Origin: Archangium gephyra
GTDB lineage: Bacteria; Myxococcota; Myxococcia; Myxococcales; Myxococcaceae
Assembly: GCA_003243425.1 (NCBI GenBank)
Contig: QFQP01000002.1
Span: forward strand, 459,649-523,648
Length of the DNA: 64,000 nucleotides
Reading direction: 5' to 3'
Shown here: piece after piece, positions 8,408 through 16,672 of the stretch
Layout of the letters: each line of letters opens with the position of its first letter
How positions within the stretch are numbered: position 1 is the stretch's first letter
Position numbers and translations under genes: made by a program
The notes under the pieces: model-generated
Told to the model about the DNA's origin: nothing
The model's database searches: none
The model's input: only the letters and a program-made list of their open reading frames with translations

Positions 8408-9097
8408 ATGAGCTTCGACGAGCTGCTCCACTATCTGCGACTCGGTGGCTTCACCATCATCGTCATTCTGGCGGCCTCGCTGCTGGCGATCGGTGTCGGC
8501 ATCGAGCGGTTCATCGCCCTCTGGGGTGTTGGTTCGAAGGCCCGCGAGCTGGGTCAGTTGATCGCGCGTCATCTGCTGCGTGGCGAAGTGGCTGCTGCGC
8601 GTGGTGCGGCCGAGCGCTCCACCGCGATGGCGGCAGATCTCTTCCGCACCGGCTTCGAGCGCGCCGCGAAGACCACGGGTCCCAACCTCGATGCCGCGGT
8701 GGGCCGCGAGCTGGTGGCGCTGCGACTCAAGATGCGCCGCGGTCTCTGGATCCTCGGCACCATCGGCGCGGTGGCCCCGTTCGTCGGTCTGTTCGGAACG
8801 GTGTGGGGCATCATGCGGTCCTTCAAAGACCTCGGCCTCGACGTCGAGTCAGGCGGCACCGGCGGTTCGTCGGCCGTGATGTCCGGCATCTCCGAAGCGC
8901 TCATCGCCACCGCCATCGGCATCGTGGTGGCCGTCGAGGCCGTCGTGCTCTTCAACATCTTCACCGCACGGCTCGCGCGGTTGAGCGCTGAGTTCAGGTT
9001 GATCGCCGAAGAGTTCGTCGAGTTGCTCCGCGAGCAATCGCCCAACGGCAAGTTGCCTCCGGTCACGACCGATTCACAGCCGCCCACGGTGAGCTGA
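8408..9097 (+). CDS. MotA/TolQ/ExbB proton channel family protein
   Basis: A 229-residue inner-membrane protein with three transmembrane segments (roughly residues 15-35, 120-142 and 160-185). The C-terminal half contains the ExbB/TolQ core LWILGTIGAVAPFVGLFGTVWGIMRSF and GISEALIATAIGIVVAVEAVVLFNIF, which lines the proton pathway in this family. It is followed after four bases by an ExbD/TolR gene, so the two should form an energising complex that couples the proton gradient to an outer-membrane or periplasmic machine. No TonB or TolA gene is adjacent. Confidence 0.9.
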   Translation: MSFDELLHYLRLGGFTIIVILAASLLAIGVGIERFIALWGVGSKARELGQLIARHLLRGEVAAARGAAERSTAMAADLFRTGFERAAKTTGPNLDAAVGRELVALRLKMRRGLWILGTIGAVAPFVGLFGTVWGIMRSFKDLGLDVESGGTGGSSAVMSGISEALIATAIGIVVAVEAVVLFNIFTARLARLSAEFRLIAEEFVELLREQSPNGKLPPVTTDSQPPTVS

Positions 9098-9101
9098 CGT
9101 C

Positions 9102-9560
9102 ATGGCGATCTCCGGGCCCAGCGGTGGCGGTGACGAGTTCGATGACGAGGGTGGCGGTGGCTTCAACGACATCAACATCACGCCGCTGACCGACATCTTC
9201 CTGGTCCTGCTGATCATCTTCATGGTGACCAGCAGTGTGATCGTGAACTCGTCGAACGGCGCCAAGGCCGGGTTGAAGGTGAACCTGCCGCAGGGTGGTT
9301 CGGCTGACGTGACCGCGCAGGCCAATGACATGTCCGTGGCCGTGCTGGCCGATGGTCGTATCGTGCTCGGTGGTGATGTGGTCAGCGCCGAAGAGTTGAA
9401 GAAGGCGTTCGAGAACGCGCGCGCCACGGCGCCGGACACGACGGTGATCGTGCAGGCCGATGAGGGTGTTCCGCACGGCAAGGTCGTCGAGGTGATGGAG
9501 CTCGCGAAGGGCGCAGGGCTCGGTCAGCTGGCGATCGGTGTGCGTGAGGGCAAGCAGTAG
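9102..9560 (+). CDS. ExbD/TolR family biopolymer transport protein
   Basis: A 152-residue protein with a short Gly/Asp-rich cytoplasmic N-terminus and one transmembrane helix after the family motif FNDINITPLTDIFLVLLIIFMVTSSV. The Asp in this helix (PLTD) is the residue proposed to carry protons in ExbD/TolR. A periplasmic domain of about 100 residues follows (ADGRIVLGGDVVSAEELKKAFENARA...VIVQADEGVPHGKVVEVMELAKGAGLGQLAIG). It is co-transcribed with the ExbB-like gene and is followed by a 21-bp repeat array. Confidence 0.92.
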   Translation: MAISGPSGGGDEFDDEGGGGFNDINITPLTDIFLVLLIIFMVTSSVIVNSSNGAKAGLKVNLPQGGSADVTAQANDMSVAVLADGRIVLGGDVVSAEELKKAFENARATAPDTTVIVQADEGVPHGKVVEVMELAKGAGLGQLAIGVREGKQ

Positions 9561-9599
9561 TTCCGTAGACTTACGTCGCAACGCTGCATTCCCCAGTTA

Positions 9600-9767
9600 C
9601 AAAACCTGAGGGGAAAGCTTCAAAAACACGCGGAGAGTTAGAAGAAATTGAAGGGTTCGGTTCAGAAGTCCAGGGGGAAGTGTCTGGGCCACGGGGGACA
9701 GTCGCAGAACCGCGGGGAATCGTCCCCAAAGCACGGGTGACACCTCCAGAAGCTCAGGGGACAACGA
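9600..9767. repeat. 21-bp-periodic degenerate repeat array (8 units)
   Basis: Eight consecutive 21-bp units start at 9600, 9621, 9642, 9663, 9684, 9705, 9726 and 9747 with no insertion or deletion. Each begins with a CAAAA/CAGAA-like block followed by a C/G-rich block that is usually GGGG (plus strand). The last unit overlaps the end of the minus-strand hydrolase gene: its stop codon (9756-9754) lies at offsets 7-9 of the unit. The one plus-strand frame that stays open through the array lacks a start codon, so it looks non-coding. The same period, core and stop-codon phase occur in the array at 62608. Confidence 0.8.
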
Positions 9768-10518
9768 ACGAAGTCAGGGCCGTGATGACCGCCGGCTTGT
9801 CCCAGAGATCGTTGTGACCGGCGTCGTCGATGGCGACGAACTGCACACCGTTGATCGACTTCGACAGCTGCTCACCGAGTTCGAACGGCACCACGTCGTC
9901 TCTGCGCCCGTGAGTGATCAGCGTGGGCACTTTCAGCTCGCCCGCGCGGCTCAGTGAATCGAAGCGATCGCGCATCAACAACCGCACCGGCAACCACGAG
10001 AACACCCGCGCGCCGACGTCGGGCAACGCCGTGTACGGCGAGAGCAGGATCAACTTCGAGCCCCACCCTTTCGCGGTCATCGCGACGGCGACTCCAGTGC
10101 CCACGCTCTGACCTTCGAGCACCAATCGCTCGCGCGGGACCGCGAGTTGTTTCAACGCCGCTTCCGCCGCCTTCATGATCGCGTCTTCCGTCGCGATACC
10201 TGTGGTTCCCGGGTAGCCCGGGTACTCGACCGCCACGAACGACACGCCGCGCTCCTTGTATTCCTGCGCGATGAAGCCGAGCCAACCGACCTGCTCACCG
10301 TTGCCGTGGAAGTGCACCACGACCGGCCCCGTGTCGTTCACGATCGAGGTGATCATGAACGTCCCGTCTTTCACCGGCACTTCGATCATTCCCCGGGGCG
10401 TTCCCGCCTTCTCAATCGGCGCCGGGAACACGAGCGAGCGCTGAACGAAGAACACCAGCGCGCAGATGGCGAGGTACCCCACCACCAACGTGCCGAGCGC
10501 GACGTACACCCGCCTCAC
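9754..10518 (-). CDS. Membrane-anchored alpha/beta hydrolase
   Basis: A 254-residue serine hydrolase. An N-terminal transmembrane segment (residues 4-24) precedes the fold. The oxyanion region is VVHFHGNGEQVG, the nucleophile elbow is LEGQSVGTGVAVA (G-x-S-x-G), the acid is expected near HGRRDDVVPF and the catalytic His in DDAGHNDLW. The closest families are the BEM46/ABHD-type membrane hydrolases; the substrate is unknown. The GTG start at 10518 overlaps the upstream stop as GTGA. The stop codon lies inside the last unit of the 21-bp repeat array. Confidence 0.85.
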   Translation of the reverse strand: MRRVYVALGTLVVGYLAICALVFFVQRSLVFPAPIEKAGTPRGMIEVPVKDGTFMITSIVNDTGPVVVHFHGNGEQVGWLGFIAQEYKERGVSFVAVEYPGYPGTTGIATEDAIMKAAEAALKQLAVPRERLVLEGQSVGTGVAVAMTAKGWGSKLILLSPYTALPDVGARVFSWLPVRLLMRDRFDSLSRAGELKVPTLITHGRRDDVVPFELGEQLSKSINGVQFVAIDDAGHNDLWDKPAVITALTSFVVP

Positions 10519-11246
10519 CAGATGAACGGCAACAACGCGCGCCGCTGCGCCGGGTAGTCGGGGAACTTCTCGCGGTACCACTTGTGGTTCGACCACGCGC
10601 GAGGGATCAGGTTGGCGCCGGTGAACACGAAGAACGCCCACGCGGGCAACGTCTGCGCGGCGATCGCAAAGCCGAGCCACTCGATCAATTCACCGAAGTA
10701 GTTCGGCGCGCTGATCCACCCGTACAGGCCGCCCCGGGGAATGGCATAGCCGGTGTCGCCCGGCTTGCGCAGGTTCCGCAGCACATGGTCGGCGTGCACG
10801 TTGATCACGAAGCCTGTGAGGAACACCACGAAGCCCACGAAGAACCAGACATCGAGCGAGCGCTCGGTGAGGCTCGCTCCGTTCGCGGGACCGTTCAGCA
10901 GGTTGAAGAAGACTGCGAGCAGCATCACGTAGAACGGCATGCGCTTCTGCGGCCCGCGCATGAGCGCCGTGAAGATGAACGTGCGCTGGACGTAGTGGAG
11001 CAGCCACGCGAGCCCCAGCGTCGTCACCATCGGCGCGCCGAACGAGGGGTTGGTCACCCAGCCGAGCGCGAAGAGGAAGACCGAAGGCGACTCCATCACC
11101 ACCCAGCCGAGCTTCGCGGGCACGGTGAAGCCCTTGCCGCTCGCGTGCCGGCCGTAGCCAGCGGTGATGAAGAAGAGGACTGGAAACGTGAACGCCGCGG
11201 CGATCAGAACGATCCGCGGCGCCCAGTACAGATAGTCGTTCAGCAC
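10515..11246 (-). CDS. 3-oxo-5-alpha-steroid 4-dehydrogenase (SRD5A) family membrane protein
   Basis: A 243-residue polytopic membrane protein matching the C-terminal half and overall length of steroid 5-alpha reductases: a central LLHYVQRTFIF, then VINVHADHVLRNLRKPGDTGYAIPRGGLYGWISAPNYFGELIEWLGFA, and the end GANLIPRAWSNHKWYREKFPDYPAQRRALLPFIW. In eukaryotes these residues form the NADPH-binding and active-site region that reduces the delta-4 double bond of 3-oxo steroids. A sterol-like or enoyl substrate is inferred. It starts with GTG at 11246, 34 bp after an acyl-CoA dehydrogenase gene. Confidence 0.82.
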   Translation of the reverse strand: MLNDYLYWAPRIVLIAAAFTFPVLFFITAGYGRHASGKGFTVPAKLGWVVMESPSVFLFALGWVTNPSFGAPMVTTLGLAWLLHYVQRTFIFTALMRGPQKRMPFYVMLLAVFFNLLNGPANGASLTERSLDVWFFVGFVVFLTGFVINVHADHVLRNLRKPGDTGYAIPRGGLYGWISAPNYFGELIEWLGFAIAAQTLPAWAFFVFTGANLIPRAWSNHKWYREKFPDYPAQRRALLPFIW

Positions 11247-11280
11247 GTTGGCGACCCCTCGTTGAGAGGCCGCCAGCGAA

Positions 11281-13101
<1,821 letters not shown>

Positions 13102-13136
13102 GCAGCAGCTCCTGAAAAGACGGTGAGAGTCGTCGA

Positions 13137-13157
13137 GTTACGTAAATTTGACGTAAC
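13137..13157. promoter_or_regulatory. Inverted-repeat operator candidate before the acyl-CoA dehydrogenase gene
   Basis: A perfect 7-bp inverted repeat, GTTACGT-N7-ACGTAAC, lies 36 bp upstream of the acyl-CoA dehydrogenase start in the 128-bp gap after the MaoC gene. Palindromes with TTACGT/ACGTAA arms and this spacing are typical of dimeric regulators, and LiuR/TetR-type repressors of acyl-CoA catabolism bind comparable sequences. The assignment to a particular regulator is inference. No regulator gene is adjacent. Confidence 0.5.
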
Positions 13158-13229
13158 GCGTCGGACCATCACCTGCCGCTGATTCTGAAGTCAATCCCCA
13201 TCAACGCGTTGCGTTGTGAGCCGATTCTT

Positions 13230-13889
13230 TCACTTCTTCTTCTTGGGTTTCTTCGCGGGCGCGGCCTTCTTCGCAGCGGGTTTCTGAGGCGGCGGCTTCG
13301 CGGGCGCGGGTTTCCTGGCGGCGGTCTTCTCGGGCGCTGCCTTGACCGGAGCTGCCGCTTTGGCGAGGGCCGCCTGCTGCTGCGCGATGCGGATCGACTC
13401 GCGCTGCACGTTGACGATGAGCGGCGGCTGGCCCATGCGGAAGCGGTTCTCGTCTTCCACCGAGAAGAAGACCTTGAGCGTCACGTTGCCGCGAATGGCG
13501 AGCTCGCCTTTCTGGTTCTCGGCCCACACGTCGAGCTCGAGGAAGTACTTTCCTTCCTGACCGTGGCGATCGGCGACGCGGCCTTTGCAGACCAGCGTGT
13601 CGCCGGGCCACAGCATGCGTGAGAAGCGGCACGAGAGGCGTTTGACCTGCGCGCCGCGCGCCCAGTCACCGACCAGCTGGCTCAAGAAGCCCATGCCGAT
13701 GGTGTTGGGCGCGACCACCGACGGCATGCCGGCGGCCTTCGCGGCGAGCTCGTCGACGTGCACCGGGTTGTAGTCACCGGTGGCGCCGGCGTAGCGGGCG
13801 AGCTGCACGCGATCGATGGGCTGCTTGGCCATCGCCGGGAGCTCGTCACCGATGCGGATGTTCTCGAAGTACAGCTTGCGCGGCGGCAT
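13230..13889 (-). CDS. MaoC-like hot-dog dehydratase with a Lys/Ala/Pro-rich C-terminal tail
   Basis: A 219-residue protein. Residues 1-150 form a MaoC/hydratase-2 hot-dog domain with the characteristic YAGATGDYNPVHVDELAAKAAGMPSVVAPNTIGMGFLSQL block (catalytic Asp and His in DYNPVH). From about residue 165 it changes into a basic low-complexity tail (AAPVKAAPEKTAARKPAP... ending KKPKKKK), which resembles histone-H1-like tails and is not part of the enzyme family. Its ATG shares one base with the stop of the upstream MaoC gene (TGATG). The two likely form a heterodimer acting on enoyl or hydroxyacyl thioesters. Confidence 0.82.
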   Translation of the reverse strand: MPPRKLYFENIRIGDELPAMAKQPIDRVQLARYAGATGDYNPVHVDELAAKAAGMPSVVAPNTIGMGFLSQLVGDWARGAQVKRLSCRFSRMLWPGDTLVCKGRVADRHGQEGKYFLELDVWAENQKGELAIRGNVTLKVFFSVEDENRFRMGQPPLIVNVQRESIRIAQQQAALAKAAAPVKAAPEKTAARKPAPAKPPPQKPAAKKAAPAKKPKKKK

Positions 13890-14335
13890 CAGACCTCCCG
13901 GGTGGAGCGAACGACGTAGGTGCGGCGCACCTTGAGCACCAGCTGGCCGCTTTCATCACGCCCTTCGTCCTCCACGACCGCGACTTCGACGCGCCCCGCC
14001 GGGCTGGGCCGCTCACCTATTTCCACCACGCGCGTGGTGAGCAGCAGGCGATCGCCGGCGATGACCGGGCGCTCGTAATCGACGCTCCACTCGGCCAGCA
14101 GCAGGTGCTTGGCCGGCACGCCGAGCAGCTCGCGCAGATCGACACCCGCGGTGAACGACAGGGGGAACGACGGCGGCACCACGATGCCGGGGAACCCCGA
14201 CGCGCGCGCGTATTCGAGGTCGAAGTACGCCGGGTTGTAGTCGCCGAGGCTCTCGGCGAAGCGGCGAATGGCGCCCTTCTCTACTTCGTTCAACATGGGA
14301 GGCGTCGTGCGGCCGACTGCATTGCGGTCGAGCAT
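13889..14335 (-). CDS. MaoC N-terminal-type (hot-dog) dehydratase subunit
   Basis: A 148-residue hot-dog protein of the MaoC_dehydrat_N type (FAS1-type dehydratase half): GAIRRFAESLGDYNPAYFDLEYARASGFPGIVVPPSFPLSFTAGVDLRELLGV, then LLLAEWSVDYERPVIAGDRLLLTTRVVEI. In HadA/HadB-like pairs this subunit helps shape the substrate tunnel while the partner supplies the catalytic Asp-His. The ATG at 14335 has AAGGAG about 11 bases upstream; an internal ATG at 14295 is a weaker choice. It is coupled to the downstream MaoC gene. Confidence 0.82.
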   Translation of the reverse strand: MLDRNAVGRTTPPMLNEVEKGAIRRFAESLGDYNPAYFDLEYARASGFPGIVVPPSFPLSFTAGVDLRELLGVPAKHLLLAEWSVDYERPVIAGDRLLLTTRVVEIGERPSPAGRVEVAVVEDEGRDESGQLVLKVRRTYVVRSTREV

Positions 14336-14366
14336 CGGTACTGAGACTCCTTGGTACGGCGAGACA

Positions 14367-15410
14367 TCAGCGGGCTGAAGGCAACTCCAGAACCGTCAGC
14401 AGCCCGGGCTGGGCGGCGGAGACGCGCGGCGCAGCGTTCACCACCAGATTCGCGGTCGCGCGATCGCCCGACACGCCACCGGGAATGATGAGCTTGATGG
14501 GCGGGTCGGCGTCGATCTCGATGACGTCACCGGGCTCGTCGGCGCCGACGGCGATGGTGAGCTCGAGGCGAACGCGCTCCTGCTCTTCGGCGAGCCCGAC
14601 CGCGACCTGGTGCATGCCGGCCACGCGGCCCTTCTTGACGGTGAAGGCGCCGCCGGTGATGTCTTCTTCGGCGAAGACCGGCGTGAGCTCTTCTTCGTAG
14701 TCGTCGCAATCGAGGCCGAGGCCGAGGGCACAGAGCGCGGCAGACTCGACGAGCCCCACGTGACCCAGGGCGTCCTTGTCGACGAGCGAGAAGAACTCGT
14801 CTTCGGTGAGCCCGGCGCCCACTTTTCGCTGCAGCGCTTCGCGGCGCGTGCGCGCGTCGACCACGCGGGTGACCCTGGCGTGGCGAACGGGGCCGCAGAC
14901 CTGACCCAGGGTGGCGGCCAGGCGGTCCATCACGAAGCCGGGGTTGACGCCGGTGCCGAGCACCGTGGTGCCGGCCCGCTGCGCGGCGCGATCGATCTTG
15001 TCGGCGAGCGGCCCGTGGTTGAACCAGGGGAACGCGAGCTCCTCGCAGGTGCTGACCACGTGCATGCCGTGCGAGAGCGCCTCGAGCACCTGGTCGGTGA
15101 CCTGCGGCAGCTTCGAGCCGGTGGCGTGCAGGAGCACCACGCCCTTGCGACGGCCGACCGCTTGCGCGATCGACGCCGACACCTTCACCGTCGACGGAAC
15201 CCCCAACACGTCACCGAGCTTCTTGCCGGCGAGTGAAGGCGACTTGTCGACGGCGCCGATGAGCTCGAGCTCTTCTGACTGCAACGCAGCGCGGGCGATC
15301 TCCTGCCCGATGAAGCCAAGCCCCATCACGATGACCGGGACCGGACCGCCGTTGCCGTCGGTGACATTCTTCTCAGCGCGCGCGCCCGCTGGGGCACTCC
15401 CTCTCGCCAT
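14367..15410 (-). CDS. NAD(P)-dependent oxidoreductase of the 2,4-diaminopentanoate dehydrogenase / DapB-like family
   Basis: A 347-residue protein with an N-terminal Rossmann domain from about residue 24 (VPVIVMGLGFIGQEIARAALQSEELELIGAVDKSPSLAGKKLGDVLG) and a C-terminal alpha/beta domain. The stretches HATGSKLPQVTDQVLEAL, STCEELAFPWF and GTGVNPGFVMDRLAATL fit the diaminopentanoate-dehydrogenase/dihydrodipicolinate-reductase-like group. The substrate is unknown, and a role in lysine biosynthesis is not implied. The gene lies upstream of the two MaoC genes on the same strand and is divergent from the HD-GYP regulator. Confidence 0.75.
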   Translation of the reverse strand: MARGSAPAGARAEKNVTDGNGGPVPVIVMGLGFIGQEIARAALQSEELELIGAVDKSPSLAGKKLGDVLGVPSTVKVSASIAQAVGRRKGVVLLHATGSKLPQVTDQVLEALSHGMHVVSTCEELAFPWFNHGPLADKIDRAAQRAGTTVLGTGVNPGFVMDRLAATLGQVCGPVRHARVTRVVDARTRREALQRKVGAGLTEDEFFSLVDKDALGHVGLVESAALCALGLGLDCDDYEEELTPVFAEEDITGGAFTVKKGRVAGMHQVAVGLAEEQERVRLELTIAVGADEPGDVIEIDADPPIKLIIPGGVSGDRATANLVVNAAPRVSAAQPGLLTVLELPSAR

Positions 15411-15483
15411 AGATGTCGAGAATGGTACGCGAGCCGATCAGTGGGGCGAGAAGTTTTGAGGAAACAGCGCATTATTCTCGTGT

Positions 15484-15511
15484 GGGCAGCCATCACACCC
15501 GTGTGCTGCCC
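15484..15511. promoter_or_regulatory. 28-bp nested palindrome in the leader of the HD-GYP gene
   Basis: The arms GGGCAGC (15484-15490) and GCTGCCC (15505-15511) enclose an inner CACAC-CC-GTGTG, so the segment can fold into one long hairpin on either strand. It ends 26 bp before the ATG of the response regulator and lies in the divergent gap with the oxidoreductase gene. It could be an operator or a leader hairpin; nothing in the sequence decides between these. Confidence 0.45.
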
Positions 15512-15537
15512 GACCATTTCCCCTAGCTTCCGCCGCC

Positions 15538-16617
15538 ATGGGTGAACGGTTTTTGATCGTCGACGACGACCCGACGATCACCGAGGCGTTGGCGAAGATA
15601 GTCACGGTGCTGGGTTACGAGGCGGTGGTCTTCAGCGACCCCAGAGAAGCTGCAGTGGTGCGCGAATTCGACCTCGTCATCACCGATTTCATGATGCCGC
15701 ACATGTCGGGCATCGAGCTGCTGCGCGCGCTGCGTCAGCACCAACCCGACGCGGTGCGGCTGCTGATCACCGCGGCGAACGACTTCAAGGTGGCGATGCA
15801 GGCGGTGAACGAGGGCGAGGTGTTCCGGCTGGTGGCCAAGCCGTGGTCACTGGCAGACCTGCGCTCGGCCATCACCCAGGCCGTCGAGTACTACCGGCTG
15901 GTTCAAGAGAACAAACGGCTCAACCGCGAGATCGCGGAGCGCAACGCGGCGCTGACGAAGTTGAACGCCACCCTCGAGCAGCAGGTCACCGAGCGCACCA
16001 ACGGCCTGCTGGAAGGCATGATTCGCGCGCTCGACTACCGCGACACCGAGACGCAGTGGCACTCGTGGCGCGTGGCGCGCTTCACCCGGCGCATCGCCGA
16101 GCAGATGGGCATCTCGGGCGACGAGCTGCTGCACATCGAACAGGGCGCGCTGCTGCACGACATCGGGAAGATCGGCGTGCGTGACGCGATTCTGCTCAAG
16201 CCCGGACCGCTGACGCCCGACGAGTGGGCGGAAATGAAGAAGCACCCGGAACTCGGCTTCCGGATGCTCAAGAACATCGAGTACCTGCAGCCCGCAGCGC
16301 AGATCGTCTACCAGCACCAGGAGAAGTGGAACGGGCTGGGGTACCCGCGCGGCCTGAAGGGCGAGGAGATCACCATCGGGGCGCGCCTGTTCTGCATCGC
16401 CGACACGATGGACGCGATCTGCAGCGATCGCCCGTATCGCAAGGGCTCGACGCTCGAGGTGGCGATCACCGAGATCGGCCGGCTCGCGGGCACGCAGTTC
16501 GACCCCGGGGCCGTCGCGGTGTTCCAGTCGATTCCGCCCAGCGAGTGGGTGCGCATTCGCCAGGAGATCGAAGCGCTGGAGCAGGAAGACCGGCTCAAGA
16601 GCGGCGAGCCCGCCTGA
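15538..16617 (+). CDS. Response regulator with HD-GYP c-di-GMP phosphodiesterase domain
   Basis: A 359-residue cytoplasmic protein. Residues 1-120 are a receiver domain (acidic pocket DDD, phosphoacceptor D50 in LVITDFMMP, K101 in AKPW). A coiled-coil linker (about 121-155) joins it to an HD-GYP domain with the HD pair at 207-208 (LLHDIGKIG) and GYP at 268-270. The usual HHE before GYP reads HQE (260-262). The family hydrolyses c-di-GMP, so phosphorylation would be expected to alter c-di-GMP level; activity is inferred. No kinase gene is adjacent. It ends at a strong bidirectional hairpin. Confidence 0.9.
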   Translation: MGERFLIVDDDPTITEALAKIVTVLGYEAVVFSDPREAAVVREFDLVITDFMMPHMSGIELLRALRQHQPDAVRLLITAANDFKVAMQAVNEGEVFRLVAKPWSLADLRSAITQAVEYYRLVQENKRLNREIAERNAALTKLNATLEQQVTERTNGLLEGMIRALDYRDTETQWHSWRVARFTRRIAEQMGISGDELLHIEQGALLHDIGKIGVRDAILLKPGPLTPDEWAEMKKHPELGFRMLKNIEYLQPAAQIVYQHQEKWNGLGYPRGLKGEEITIGARLFCIADTMDAICSDRPYRKGSTLEVAITEIGRLAGTQFDPGAVAVFQSIPPSEWVRIRQEIEALEQEDRLKSGEPA

Positions 16618-16623
16618 AGCAAA

Positions 16624-16660
16624 CACGGCGCGCCGCTCGCCCCGGAGCAAGCGCGCCGTG
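16624..16660. terminator. Bidirectional terminator hairpin between convergent genes
   Basis: A 10-bp perfect inverted repeat (CACGGCGCGC at 16624-16633 and GCGCGCCGTG at 16651-16660) with a small inner GCTC/GAGC stem sits in the 55-bp gap between the convergent HD-GYP gene and the MYXO-CTERM gene. A CT-rich stretch follows on the plus strand. Confidence 0.65.
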
Positions 16661-16672
16661 CGCTGCCTTCTT

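Noticed and set aside
13230..13340. Lys/Ala/Pro stretch as a separate basic protein gene
   Set aside because: It is in frame with the MaoC gene and has no own start.
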